Of a DNA stretch of 64,000 bases, positions 15,460 to 24,629 are shown in pieces. The DNA is taken from assembly GCA_040508085.1 (NCBI GenBank), contig JBEVNO010000149.1, positions 57,592-121,591 of the forward strand. Direction: 5' to 3'. The notes beneath the pieces are model-generated. The model had not been told where the DNA came from. It worked only from the letters and a program-made list of their open reading frames with translations, and made no database searches. Numbering within the stretch: the stretch's first letter is position 1; each line of letters starts with the position of its first letter. The stretch is from ZC4RG30 sp040508085 (lineage in GTDB: Bacteria > Pseudomonadota > Gammaproteobacteria > Steroidobacterales > Steroidobacteraceae). The position numbers and the translations under genes are program-made.

Positions 15460-17844
15460 TCAGGCGATCGTGAAGCCCTCGCGCGTGATCGGCAGCGTGC
15501 GGATGCGGTGCTTGGTCGCCGCATAGATGGCGTTGCACACGGCGGGGGCCAGCGGCGGGTACGCCGGTTCGCCCACACCACTGGGTGGATAGTTGGTGTC
15601 GAGGAAATGCACGTCGACCGCCGGCGTCACCGGCATGCGTGCCAGCTTGTAGGTGTCGAAGTTCTTCTCCTTGATGCGGCCATTCTCGATGGTCACTTCC
15701 TGGGCCAGCTGCGCGAAGGCATCGACCACGCAACCCTGGCACTGGTTCTCGGCTCCCGACAGATTGACGATGGGGCCGATGTCGCCCACCACCGTTACCT
15801 TGTGCAGCGTGACCTTCTTGTTCTTGTCGACGCTGATCTCGGCCACTTCGGCGAAGTGCCCCTGGTGCGAGAAATGGAAGGCCAGGCCCTGGAAGCGGCC
15901 CTTGGCCAGCGGTTTGCCATAGCCCGAGCGCTCCACCGCCGCCTTGATCACGGCCACCGCGCGTTCGGGATTGAGCCCGCCGCCGCCACCGCCCGGAGCA
16001 CCAGCCGCTGCCGGCGTTGCCGGCGGCTGCTTCTGGCCGAACACCTCGATGAGGAACTCGGCATGGTCGCGCTTGGCCGCGGTCGACAGTTCATGCATGA
16101 ACGACTGCACGACGAAGGCCGCGGTGTTCGAACCGGGCGCGCGGAACGGGCCACAGGGAATCTTCAGCGGCAGCGTGGTCTGCGTCAGCCGGTAATTCGG
16201 TGTGTAATCGGCCGGGAACTCGCCCGGCGAGGGCCAGCCGAAGGAGCCCATGCCACCGGCCCGGCGGCCGTTCGGGCCAGGCGCCGTCCAGTCATCATAG
16301 AAAGAGATGACATGGCCGCTCCAGGCGACCAGCTTGCCGCTCTTGTCGAGCGCGCCATGGAACTGGTGGAAGCCACCGGCACGGTAGAAATCGTGCGCGA
16401 GGTCATCCTCGCGCGTCCACATCAGCTTCACCGGAATGCCGCCGGCCTGCTTGGAGATCTGCGCTGCCTCGCAGGCATATTCGTGCAGCAGGCGCCGGCC
16501 GAAGCCGCCGCCAATGCGGTTCTGGTGCAGCGTGGAGCGGTTGCCCGGCACGCCGACCACACGCGCTGCCGAGGTGCGGGCACCGTCCGGAATCTGCACC
16601 GAACCCCAGATCTCGAGTTTGTCGCCGGCCGGATCCTTCTGGTACCAGGCCGTGGTGTTCTGCGGCTCGAGCGGCTGATGCGAGATGAAGCCGAAGGTGT
16701 AGAAGGCTTCCACCTTCTTCGCTGCGCCATTGAAGGTGGCGTCGAAGTCGCCGGCCTTGCGCAGTTCATCCTTGCCGGGACCAGCCGCGGCGGCCTGCTT
16801 CGCCTGGGCGCTGATCGCGGTCCAGCTGTCCTTGGCGGCGTTGCTTTCGTCCCAGGTGATGTTCAGCTTCTTCTTGGCGGAGAACGCGGCCCAGGTGTTT
16901 TCGGCCACGATGGCGACGCCGGGCATCACTTCCTGGATGTTGCCCGTGCCCTCGACGATGAAGGCATCGACCACACCAGGCAGCTTGCGGATCTCGTCCA
17001 CATTGGCGCTGGCCACCTTGCCGCCAGTTGCCGGGCATTTCTCGAACACCGCCACCTTCATGTTTGGCAGCTGGATATCAACGCCGAACAAGGGCTGCCC
17101 GGTGACGATCTTGATGTTGTCGACGCCGGTGGTGCGCTTGCCGAGCAGCTTCCAGTCCTTGCGGTCCTTCAGCTTCAGGGCCTGCACATTGGGCGCGGGC
17201 AGAGCTGACGCCGCGGTGGCAAGTTCACCGTAGCCGATCTTGCGGTTGCTGCCGGCATGGATGACCGTGCTCTCGGCAGTGGTGATCTCGCTCTCCGGCA
17301 CGCCCCATTGCTGCGCCGCTGCCGTCACCAGCAGTGCACGCGCACCGGCGCCCGCCTGGCGCAGCGTGGTGAAGGCCATCGGGATCGACAGCGAGCCACC
17401 GGCAAACTGGTTGCCGTACACGGCCGAGTTGATCGGCGCCTGTTCGACGGTTACATGATTCCAGTCCGCATCCAGCTCCTCGGCGAGGATCAGGCCGAAG
17501 GCGGTCTTGATGCCCTGGCCGATCTCCGGATTCTTGGAGAACAGCGTGATCTTGCCGTCCGGCGCGACGATGACATAGGCGCCAGGGTTGAAGGCGGGAC
17601 CGGGCGGCGGACCGGCCGGACGTGCCGGGGCGGCACCACCGGCCTGCTGCGCCGAGGCATCCTCGCTGCCCAGGCCGAAGCCAAGCATCAGGCCACCACC
17701 AACCGCTGCGGATACCTGCATGAAGCCGCGGCGCGACACGGGCGCGGCCAGTGGCGAGGCGGAGGCGGCAGGTTGCTGCTCCAGCTGGCGCAGCTGTTCC
17801 AGGATCGCTTCCGGATAATATTCGTTGTGAAGCTGCACGCTCAT
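15460..17844 (-). CDS. iorB: Isoquinoline 1-oxidoreductase-like molybdenum hydroxylase, large subunit
   Basis: A 794-residue molybdopterin-binding subunit of the xanthine dehydrogenase superfamily, IorB branch. A twin-arginine signal is near the N-terminus (SRRGFMQVSAAVGGG, residues 37-51), so it is exported folded, carrying the small [2Fe-2S] partner. Moco-contact segments are visible: GSVQIPDGARTSAARVVGVPG, RIGGGFGRR and PCGPFRAPGSNTAAF. These enzymes hydroxylate N-heterocycles or oxidise aldehydes and feed electrons to the respiratory chain. The ATG overlaps the iorA stop by 4 bp. The true substrate is unknown. Confidence 0.86.
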   Translation of the reverse strand: MSVQLHNEYYPEAILEQLRQLEQQPAASASPLAAPVSRRGFMQVSAAVGGGLMLGFGLGSEDASAQQAGGAAPARPAGPPPGPAFNPGAYVIVAPDGKITLFSKNPEIGQGIKTAFGLILAEELDADWNHVTVEQAPINSAVYGNQFAGGSLSIPMAFTTLRQAGAGARALLVTAAAQQWGVPESEITTAESTVIHAGSNRKIGYGELATAASALPAPNVQALKLKDRKDWKLLGKRTTGVDNIKIVTGQPLFGVDIQLPNMKVAVFEKCPATGGKVASANVDEIRKLPGVVDAFIVEGTGNIQEVMPGVAIVAENTWAAFSAKKKLNITWDESNAAKDSWTAISAQAKQAAAAGPGKDELRKAGDFDATFNGAAKKVEAFYTFGFISHQPLEPQNTTAWYQKDPAGDKLEIWGSVQIPDGARTSAARVVGVPGNRSTLHQNRIGGGFGRRLLHEYACEAAQISKQAGGIPVKLMWTREDDLAHDFYRAGGFHQFHGALDKSGKLVAWSGHVISFYDDWTAPGPNGRRAGGMGSFGWPSPGEFPADYTPNYRLTQTTLPLKIPCGPFRAPGSNTAAFVVQSFMHELSTAAKRDHAEFLIEVFGQKQPPATPAAAGAPGGGGGGLNPERAVAVIKAAVERSGYGKPLAKGRFQGLAFHFSHQGHFAEVAEISVDKNKKVTLHKVTVVGDIGPIVNLSGAENQCQGCVVDAFAQLAQEVTIENGRIKEKNFDTYKLARMPVTPAVDVHFLDTNYPPSGVGEPAYPPLAPAVCNAIYAATKHRIRTLPITREGFTIA

Positions 17845-18317
17845 GAGGCACTCCCGCTCAGCGACTTGGCCGCGGATTTGATGGCGGCGCGGATACGCAG
17901 ATAGGTGCCGCAGCGGCAGATGTTGCCCGCCATATAGGTATCGATGTCGGCGTCCGACGGTGTCGGGTTCTGGCGCAGCAGCGCCGAAGCACTCATGATC
18001 TGGCCGGCCTGGCAGTAGCCGCATTGCGGCACGTCATGGTCGATCCATGCCTTCTGCACGGCAGTGAGTGTGCCGTTCTGCGCGAGGCCTTCGATGGTGG
18101 TGATCTTCTGACCGGCCACCGCGACCGCAGGCACCGAGCAGGAACGCACGGGTGAACCATTGAGCTGCACGGTGCAGGCGCCGCACTGCGCGATGCCGCA
18201 GCCGAACTTGGTGCCGACGAGCTTCAGCTCATCGCGCAGCACCCATAGCAGTGGTTGATCATCGGGCACATCGACCGTGTGGTCGCTGCCGTTTACGTTC
18301 AGAGTAACTTTGGCCAT
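17841..18317 (-). CDS. iorA: Isoquinoline 1-oxidoreductase-like [2Fe-2S] small subunit
   Basis: A 158-residue ferredoxin-type subunit. The N-terminal plant-type cluster is bound by C40, C45, C48 and C60 (FGCGIAQCGACTV), and the second helical-domain cluster by C99, C102, C134 and C136 (CGYC and CRC). It passes electrons from the molybdenum site of IorB to an external acceptor. It has no signal peptide and would be co-exported with IorB through Tat. No dedicated cytochrome or XdhC-like maturation gene is adjacent. Confidence 0.88.
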   Translation of the reverse strand: MAKVTLNVNGSDHTVDVPDDQPLLWVLRDELKLVGTKFGCGIAQCGACTVQLNGSPVRSCSVPAVAVAGQKITTIEGLAQNGTLTAVQKAWIDHDVPQCGYCQAGQIMSASALLRQNPTPSDADIDTYMAGNICRCGTYLRIRAAIKSAAKSLSGSAS

Positions 18318-18393
18318 GTTGCCCGTCCGAGTTGATGCTTGTTCTAAGGACCCCACCAAGCGGGCCTGAGCATAACTGCCGCCTATGGGCGGT

Positions 18394-20622
18394 TCAATGC
18401 GCGCGCAGCTCGAAGCAGCGATGAATGCGCGGATTTCCCTTGAAGTCGAAGGGCAGCGTGGCCGCAGACACATCCGCTACGCGAAATCGCGACAGCGCTG
18501 TATCCATCTGGAAATACCGGAAATTCGTGGAGAACAGCAGCACGCCCGCCGGCGCCAGCATGCGCATGCAATGTTCGATCAGCGTTGCGTGGTCGCGCTG
18601 GATGTCGAGCACATCCTGCATGCGCGCCGAGTTCGAGAACGTGGGCGGGTCGAGGAAGATGAGATCGAAGCGTGGCGCCGTCGGCTGCTCGGCCAGCCAG
18701 CGGATGGCATCGGCCTGCAGCAGTTCATGTGCCGGGGTGTTCAGGCCATTGAGCGCCAGGTTGTCCGCGGCCCAGTCGAGGTAGGTGCGTGACATGTCCA
18801 CCGACAGCGAACTCACGGCGCCACCCGCAGCGGCATGCAGCGTTGCAACGCCCGTGTAGCAGAACAGGTTGAGGAAGCGCTTGCCGCGCGCCTCGCGGCC
18901 GATGCGCAGCCGCGTGGCGCGGTGATCCAGGAACAGGCCGGTGTCCAGATAATCCTCGAGGTTGACGCGCAGCTGGATGCCGCCCTCCTCCACCACGTGG
19001 AATTCCTCGCGGCGGTTCACCTTGGCATATTGCCCGCCATCCTTCTGCTGGCGCCGCATGCGCAGGCGGATGTCCGCATACGGCACGCCGGTGACTTCCG
19101 GCAGCACGGCCAGCGCTTCCTCGCGCCGCCGCCGCGCCGCTTCCGGATCCACGGTGGCGGGCGGGGCATATTCCTGCACATACAGCCAGCGCCTGCCCGC
19201 GTCGGGGCCCGCGCCGGTGTACAGGTCGATGGCCAGCGCGTACTCGGGCATGTCCGCGTCATACAGCCGCCAGCAGCCGACGTTTTCACGCCGCGCCGCC
19301 TTGCCCAGATGCGCCATGTTCTTGCGCAGGCGGTTGGCGAACATCTGCGCGCCACTGCTCTGGGCCGTGGCGGCATCGTCGATGACGATGCCGCGCACCG
19401 CCTCGCGGCGCGTCTTGCGCGCGCCGGGCAGGAAGCGCAGCAGCCGGCACTCGATCGCGCCATTCCACACGGTGTGTACCCGCGCTGCCTCATTGCCGAT
19501 CAGCTGGCCGAGCCTGGGTTCGCCGGTAAGCACCGCGGCATGCCAGCCGGAGAAGGGCCCGCGCAGCGCCTCGCCGATGGCGCGGTGCGCGTCAGCAGCC
19601 TCGTCGCCGCCCGGGATGCGCTGCCCATAGGGCGGATTCACCACCAGCAGGCCCGGCACCGCGGACAGGACATCCGCTGGCCGCGCGGCGCTGATGTCCT
19701 GCTGCTCGAACACCAGATCGCGACCCACCCCCGCGCGGCGGGCATTGGCCTGCGCTGTCGCGATGGCGCCGCGGTTGATGTCGGAGCCACGGATCACCAC
19801 CGGCAGCTGCTGCAACGCGCGCGCCTTCGCTTCCGCGACCAGCTCCTTCCACACTGCTGCATCATGGCCGCGCCACGCCTGGAAGCCCCAGAAGTCGCGC
19901 ATCAGACCCGGCGCAGTGTCGGTGGCCATCCACGCCGCCTCGATGGCGAAGGTGCCCGAGCCGCACATGGGATCAAGCAGCTCGCCGCCTTCCTTGAGGA
20001 TGCGTGGCCAGCCGGCGCGCATCAGGATGCCGGCCGCCAGGTTCTCGCGCAGCGGCGCCTCGCCGCCGGCCAGGCGATAGCCGCGCCGGCTGAGCGAGTC
20101 ACCTGCGAGGTCGATCAGCAGTGCGACGCCGGCGCGCGTGGCATGCGCATGCACGCGCAGGTCCGGCCGCTGCGTCTCGATCACGGGGCGCATCCTGGTG
20201 GTATCGCGCAGCTGGTCGACGATGGCGTCCTTGAGTTTCAGCGTACCGTAATGCGTGTTGTTGATGCCGGGATGCTTGCCGGTGAATTCGCAGGCCAGCG
20301 TGCCGCGCGCATCCATGTGCTCGCGCCAGTCGACATTGCGTGCCAGCGCGTAGAGGTCATCGACAGTACCCACCGGCGCCTGTGCGATCTGCAGCAGCAC
20401 GCGGCTGGCGAGCCGCGAATGCAGCAGCGCGCGGTAGCCGACGGCCAGCGTGCCGTCGAAGCTGACGCCGCCGCTGGTCTCGCGGATGCCGGCACCACCG
20501 AACGCGGCGATCTCGCCCACCAGCAGGTCTGAAAAGCCGCGCGGCACGGTGGCAACGAAGCGCAATGCGCCCGCGGCTGCCGGCGCGGCGGCAGACGTCT
20601 CTTCCGGAAGATCGTGGCTCAC
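18394..20622 (-). CDS. rlmKL: 23S rRNA methyltransferase RlmKL (dual G2445-N2 / G2069-N7)
   Basis: A 742-residue fused enzyme. The N-terminal half has a THUMP domain followed by an N2-guanine methyltransferase with LLDPMCGSGTFAIEAAW as SAM site and VNPPYGQRI as the catalytic NPPY motif. The C-terminal half is the RlmK-type methyltransferase with FLNLFCYTGVATLHAAAGG and LDPPTFSNS. This fused form is typical of gammaproteobacteria; elsewhere the two parts are often separate genes. It acts on the large ribosomal subunit during assembly. Its start overlaps the stop of the aldehyde dehydrogenase gene by 4 bp in the opposite gene order: the dehydrogenase lies upstream in transcription at higher coordinates. 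Confidence 0.92.
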   Translation of the reverse strand: MSHDLPEETSAAAPAAAGALRFVATVPRGFSDLLVGEIAAFGGAGIRETSGGVSFDGTLAVGYRALLHSRLASRVLLQIAQAPVGTVDDLYALARNVDWREHMDARGTLACEFTGKHPGINNTHYGTLKLKDAIVDQLRDTTRMRPVIETQRPDLRVHAHATRAGVALLIDLAGDSLSRRGYRLAGGEAPLRENLAAGILMRAGWPRILKEGGELLDPMCGSGTFAIEAAWMATDTAPGLMRDFWGFQAWRGHDAAVWKELVAEAKARALQQLPVVIRGSDINRGAIATAQANARRAGVGRDLVFEQQDISAARPADVLSAVPGLLVVNPPYGQRIPGGDEAADAHRAIGEALRGPFSGWHAAVLTGEPRLGQLIGNEAARVHTVWNGAIECRLLRFLPGARKTRREAVRGIVIDDAATAQSSGAQMFANRLRKNMAHLGKAARRENVGCWRLYDADMPEYALAIDLYTGAGPDAGRRWLYVQEYAPPATVDPEAARRRREEALAVLPEVTGVPYADIRLRMRRQQKDGGQYAKVNRREEFHVVEEGGIQLRVNLEDYLDTGLFLDHRATRLRIGREARGKRFLNLFCYTGVATLHAAAGGAVSSLSVDMSRTYLDWAADNLALNGLNTPAHELLQADAIRWLAEQPTAPRFDLIFLDPPTFSNSARMQDVLDIQRDHATLIEHCMRMLAPAGVLLFSTNFRYFQMDTALSRFRVADVSAATLPFDFKGNPRIHRCFELRAH

Positions 20623-22127
20623 GTCAGATCTATCCAGGTGGTCTTCAGTTCGGTGAATTTGTCGAAGGCATGCAGCGATTTGTCCCGCCCCATGCCGGAT
20701 TGCTTGAAGCCGCCGAACGGCACGGTGATGTCATCGGCGTCATAGCAGTTGATGTAGACCATGCCGGCCCGGATGGCACGCGCCATGCGATGCGCGGTGC
20801 CTATATCCTGCGTCCACACGGCCGCGGCCAGGCCGTAGCTGGTGTCATTGGCAATGGCAATCGCCTCGGCCTCATCGCGGAAGGTGAGTGTGGCCAGCAC
20901 CGGCCCGAAGATCTCCTCGCGCGCGATGCGCATGGCGGGCGTGACGCCATCGAACACCGTCGGCTCCACATAGCTGCCACCACTGCCCTGCCTCACCTGC
21001 GAGCCGCCGAGCGCCAGCCGGGCGCCTTCCTGCCGACCCACATCGATGTAGCCCAGCACCCGCTGCATCTGCTGCGCGTCGACAATCGCGCCCAGCCGGG
21101 TATCCGCATCCAGCGGATCGCCGGGCGTGAGTTCGCGGGCCACCTTGCCCACCTCCTCCAGCACCGCATCCTTCACGCTTTCGTGCACCACCAGGCGCGA
21201 CCCTGCGGAGCACATCTCACCCTGGTTGAAGAAGATGGCGAATGCCGCCGCGCGCGCGGCGCGCGCTACATCCTTGTAGTCGGCCATCACGATATTGGGC
21301 GACTTGCCGCCGCACTCCAGCGACACGCGCTTGAGGTTCGACTGCGCCGCGTAGCCCATGATGAGCTTGCCGGTGGTGGTGGAGCCGGTGAAGCCGATGC
21401 CGTCCACATCCCCGTGCAGCGCCAGCGCCTTGCCGGCAGTGTTGCCGAAACCCGGCACCACATTGAATACGCCGCGCGGCAGGCCGGCTTCCACGGCCAG
21501 CTCCGCCATGCGCAGCGCCGTCAGCGGCGACTTCTCGGATGGCTTCAGCACCACGCTGTTGCCCGCGGCGAGTATGGGGCCGAGCTTCCACGCGGCCATG
21601 ATCATCGGGAAGTTCCAGGGCACGATGGCGCCGACCACGCCCAGCGGCTCGCGCGTGATCAGCGCCAGCGCTGCCGGACCGGTGGGTGCCACCTCATCGT
21701 AGAGCTTGTCGATCGCCTCGCCGAACCACTGCATGCAATGCGCGGCGGCAGGCACATCGACGGCGCGGCTGTCGCTGATGGGCTTGCCCATGTCCAGGGT
21801 CTCGGTGAGCGCCAGCTCATCGCTGTGGGCGCGCAGCAGCTCCGCGAATTTCAGCAGCACCTGCTTGCGCGCGCGCGGCGCAGCGCGCGACCAGTCGCCG
21901 CGCGCAAAGGCGGCGCGGCCGCTGGCCACGGCCGCATCGATGTCCGGCGCGTCCCCAGCCGCCACCCGTGCCACCACGCGCCCATCTATCGGGCTCACAC
22001 AGTCAAACGTCTCCTCCGAGCGGGCGGGACGGAAGGCGCCGTCGATGAAAACGCCACTGCGCGGCCGCAGCGCGGCAGCACGGGCATGCCAGTCGATGGC
22101 TGCGGCAAGCGGGGGGGATGCGGTCAT
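20619..22127 (-). CDS. puuC: Gamma-glutamyl-gamma-aminobutyraldehyde dehydrogenase (PuuC type)
   Basis: A 502-residue NAD(P)-dependent aldehyde dehydrogenase. The general base E271 lies in SLECGGKSPN and the nucleophile C306 in NQGEMCSAGSRL; the cofactor-binding GFTGSTTTGK and the PWNFPMIMAAWK segment are intact. Close to PuuC/KauB, which oxidise gamma-glutamyl-aminobutanal or 4-aminobutanal to the acid. It completes the Puu route encoded at 9.5-14.4 kb. Its stop overlaps the rlmKL start by 4 bp, so rlmKL is read through from the puuC promoter. The 63 bp upstream gap is shared with a divergent aminotransferase. Confidence 0.85.
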   Translation of the reverse strand: MTASPPLAAAIDWHARAAALRPRSGVFIDGAFRPARSEETFDCVSPIDGRVVARVAAGDAPDIDAAVASGRAAFARGDWSRAAPRARKQVLLKFAELLRAHSDELALTETLDMGKPISDSRAVDVPAAAHCMQWFGEAIDKLYDEVAPTGPAALALITREPLGVVGAIVPWNFPMIMAAWKLGPILAAGNSVVLKPSEKSPLTALRMAELAVEAGLPRGVFNVVPGFGNTAGKALALHGDVDGIGFTGSTTTGKLIMGYAAQSNLKRVSLECGGKSPNIVMADYKDVARAARAAAFAIFFNQGEMCSAGSRLVVHESVKDAVLEEVGKVARELTPGDPLDADTRLGAIVDAQQMQRVLGYIDVGRQEGARLALGGSQVRQGSGGSYVEPTVFDGVTPAMRIAREEIFGPVLATLTFRDEAEAIAIANDTSYGLAAAVWTQDIGTAHRMARAIRAGMVYINCYDADDITVPFGGFKQSGMGRDKSLHAFDKFTELKTTWIDLT

Positions 22128-22190
22128 CAGACAAGTATCGCCGCCACCGCCCGGTTTTCCTATTATGTGGCCATCCTCCAGGAGCCGCCC

Positions 22191-23537
22191 ATGAACGCCC
22201 GCCCCGCAGATTTCACCGCCCGCGCCCTGTCCCGCGAGGAGCTGGAGGCTTACTGGATGCCCTTCACCGCCAACCGCCAGTTCAAGGCGGCGCCGCGCCT
22301 GCTATCACACGCGAAGGGCATGCATTACTGGACCACCGACGGGCGCCAGATCCTGGATGGCGTGTCCGGGCTGTGGTGCGTGAACGCCGGCCACGGTCGC
22401 AAGGAGATCGCCCAGGCGGTGGCGCAGTCGCTGGAACAGGTGGATTTCGCGCCGCCCTTCAACATGGGGCACCCGGCCGCCTTCGATCTGGCCAACCGGC
22501 TGGTGAAGATTGCGCCCGCCGGCATGGATCACGTCTTCTTCACCAACTCCGGCTCCGAGGCCGTGGATACGGCGCTGAAGATCGCCTTCCAGTATCAGCG
22601 GCAGAAAGGCGAAGCCACCCGCACACGGCTGATCGGGCGCGAACGCGGTTACCACGGCGTGAACCTGGGCGGCACTTCGCTGGGGGGCATGGTGGGCAAC
22701 CGCAAGGCCTGGGGTCCGGCGATGGTGCCCGGCACCGATCATCTCCCCCATACCCACGATCTCGCCAGGAACGCCTATTCCCGCGGCCAGCCCGCGCACG
22801 GGGCTGAAATCGCCAATGCGCTGGAGCAGCTGGTGGCACTGCATGATGCATCGAGCATTGCCGCGGTGATCGTGGAGCCGATCGCCGGCTCCACCGGCGT
22901 ACTGGTGCCGCCGCGCGGCTATCTGCAGCGGCTGCGCGAACTATGCACCAGGCACGGCATCCTGCTGATCTTCGATGAGGTCATCACCGGCTTCGGCCGC
23001 ACCGGCTCGGCTTTCGCCGCCCAGGAGTTCGGCGTGACGCCCGACATCATGACCTGTGCCAAGGGGCTCACCAACGGCGCGGTGCCAATGGGTGCGGTGC
23101 TGGTGAGCAAGCAGATTTTCGACGCCTTCATGTCGGGGCCGGAAGGCGCCATCGAGTTCTTCCATGGGTATACCTACTCCGGCCACCCCACCTCTTGTGC
23201 GGCGGGCATTGCCACGCTCGATATCTATGAGCGCGAAGGCCTGTTCCAGCGCGCCCGGGAACTTGCCCCGTACTGGCAGGATGCGGTGCACAGCTTGAAG
23301 GGGCTGCCCGCCGTGATCGACATCCGCAACTACGGGCTGGTGGCGGCGATCGAATTCGATCCCCTTCCCGGCGCGCCGGGCGCGCGTGGCTTCAGCAACT
23401 TCCTGAAGGGATTCGAAGCCGGCATCCTGGTGCGCAATACCGCGGACGTGAATGCGCTGGCCCCGCCCCTCATCATCGAGAAGGCGCAGATCGACCAGTT
23501 GATCGGGACCTTGGCCAGCGTGCTCAAGGCCGCGTAG
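22191..23537 (+). CDS. Omega-amino acid--pyruvate aminotransferase (class III)
   Basis: A 448-residue PLP aminotransferase. YWMPFTANRQFK near residue 21, LDGVSGLWCVNAGHGRKEI, TNSGSEAVDTALK, D262 in IFDEVITGFGRTG and lysine K291 in TCAKGLTNGAVPMGA are typical of the beta-alanine/omega-amino acid:pyruvate group. Likely substrates are beta-alanine, GABA or diamines, all products of polyamine breakdown. CAGGAG lies 9 nt before the ATG, and TATTAT at 22161-22166 could be a -10. It is divergent from puuC, which supports a joint role. Confidence 0.86.
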   Translation: MNARPADFTARALSREELEAYWMPFTANRQFKAAPRLLSHAKGMHYWTTDGRQILDGVSGLWCVNAGHGRKEIAQAVAQSLEQVDFAPPFNMGHPAAFDLANRLVKIAPAGMDHVFFTNSGSEAVDTALKIAFQYQRQKGEATRTRLIGRERGYHGVNLGGTSLGGMVGNRKAWGPAMVPGTDHLPHTHDLARNAYSRGQPAHGAEIANALEQLVALHDASSIAAVIVEPIAGSTGVLVPPRGYLQRLRELCTRHGILLIFDEVITGFGRTGSAFAAQEFGVTPDIMTCAKGLTNGAVPMGAVLVSKQIFDAFMSGPEGAIEFFHGYTYSGHPTSCAAGIATLDIYEREGLFQRARELAPYWQDAVHSLKGLPAVIDIRNYGLVAAIEFDPLPGAPGARGFSNFLKGFEAGILVRNTADVNALAPPLIIEKAQIDQLIGTLASVLKAA

Positions 23538-23563
23538 CGAGCCGCGACCTCTCCGCACCAACA

Positions 23564-23595
23564 AAAAGGCCCGATGCTTGCGCACCGGGCCTTTT
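23564..23595. terminator. Bidirectional rho-independent terminator
   Basis: AAAAGGCCCG (23564-23573) pairs perfectly with CGGGCCTTTT (23586-23595), with a 12 nt loop. The T-run on each strand makes it work for both the rightward aminotransferase and the leftward porin gene, which converge here. Confidence 0.92.
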
Positions 23596-23641
23596 CGCGC
23601 CGCCAGCGCCGTTGCCGGCGCCGGCTGCGAGCCGCAGCTGC

Positions 23642-24316
23642 TTATTCAGCAGCCCACGGCAGCGTCGTCGACACCGAGAAGATGATGGCATTGCGGCCAG
23701 CACCCGGCAGGTCGTTGCTGTTCACATACTTCGCGGCCAGCGCGAAGTTGTTGATGGTGTAACCCACACCAGCCGAGTAGTCGACGTATTCATTCGGCTT
23801 CCAGGCGTCACCGAAGCTGTAACCCACATGGCCCAGCAGCGAGAAGCCACTGGCCAGCGGATAGGTCACGTTGCCTTCAGCGTAGAAGCCTTCGTTGTCC
23901 GAGCTCGCCAGGTCATCCGAGAACCACAGCTTTACGCCGAAGATGCTCTTGGTGATGCCGGCATAAACCTCGAGGCTGTTGGCCGCGCCCGCACCCGGGT
24001 AGCTGTAGTAGATGGCGCCGATGTCGTAGCCAAAGCTCTCGGTGGCGTCACCGCCGGCGAAACCAGCGTAGTAGTCGATTTCGACGTTCGGGTCGCCAGG
24101 TCCGAAATCAACATTCGAAGCCCAGGCGCCAACGTAGAAGCCGCTGTCGAGGGTGTAGGTGCCGCCCAACTGGAAGGCCGGATCTTCGTCGGTCTGGGTC
24201 AGACCGCGGAAGTCGTAGTCCGACGCGATAGTCGGGGTCACCGAGAAGCTGCCAGCACTGGCAGCGCCGGCCACGGCGAGCAGCGCACCGGCAACAGCAA
24301 TTCGAGACTTGATCAT
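23642..24316 (-). CDS. TorF-family putative porin (outer-membrane protein)
   Basis: A 224-residue protein with a clear signal peptide cleaved after ASA (about residue 21), then SFSVTPTIASDYDFRGLTQTDEDPAFQLG, the N-terminal hallmark of the conserved TorF (Gcw_chp) outer-membrane family. The rest alternates polar and hydrophobic residues with many aromatic girdle positions and ends in a strand-like stretch, as for a small beta-barrel. AAGGAG precedes the ATG by 10 nt. Transport substrate is unknown. An AT-rich upstream region and its own terminator show it is a single-gene unit, likely well expressed. Confidence 0.85.
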   Translation of the reverse strand: MIKSRIAVAGALLAVAGAASAGSFSVTPTIASDYDFRGLTQTDEDPAFQLGGTYTLDSGFYVGAWASNVDFGPGDPNVEIDYYAGFAGGDATESFGYDIGAIYYSYPGAGAANSLEVYAGITKSIFGVKLWFSDDLASSDNEGFYAEGNVTYPLASGFSLLGHVGYSFGDAWKPNEYVDYSAGVGYTINNFALAAKYVNSNDLPGAGRNAIIFSVSTTLPWAAE

Positions 24317-24629
24317 TAGAGTTTCACTCCTTGGTTTGTGAACTTATTCGGCGCTGTGTTGCAAGCGCCATACGCCTAAAACGTGGGGCAAGCCTAACAG
24401 CAACAAATTTCCAAGTAAAAGTGATTCACGACCGAAAGGGCAGTAAACGCCACAGTTGTATATACAAACGAATGGAGATTACACGGTTAAGTCATTGTTT
24501 CTGCTGAGGCGAATTTTAGATTGCCCAAGCAACTTTTATTTATCGGGAATACTGCCAGCTCAGCCGATCAGGGCCCGTTTTGGCCCGCTCCGGGCCTCGA
24601 CATGGGGTGTTTGTTGCGCGGTAGCAACG
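24317..24629. other. AT-rich intergenic region upstream of the porin gene
   Basis: This 313 bp gap is visibly more AT-rich than the surroundings. It holds the leader of the porin gene, a perfect TTGTATATACAA palindrome (24456-24467) and, near the end of the TolC gene, a GC-rich hairpin (GGCCCG at 24582-24587 with CGGGCC at 24591-24596) with no T-run on the side where the TolC transcript would end. I see no convincing gene in it. Confidence 0.6.
24456..24467. promoter_or_regulatory. TTGTATATACAA palindrome, possible GntR/HutC-type operator
   Basis: A perfect 12 bp palindrome 140 bp upstream of the porin start. It resembles operators of HutC-subfamily GntR repressors (for example CTTGTATGTACAAG). 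No regulator gene is adjacent. It may instead be AT-rich promoter sequence. Confidence 0.35.

Noticed and set aside
15350..15742. N-terminal extension of the S1/P1 nuclease frame
   Set aside because: The upstream part is antisense to or beyond the iorB terminator; the signal peptide starts at 15349.
18835..20532. 565-residue open frame on the plus strand
   Set aside because: Antisense to rlmKL, which has clear catalytic motifs; the plus frame is Arg/Ala/Gln/His-rich shadow.
24582..24596. GC hairpin as terminator of the TolC-family gene
   Set aside because: The loop is only 3 nt and no T-run follows in the direction of the gene, so I left it as a note only.
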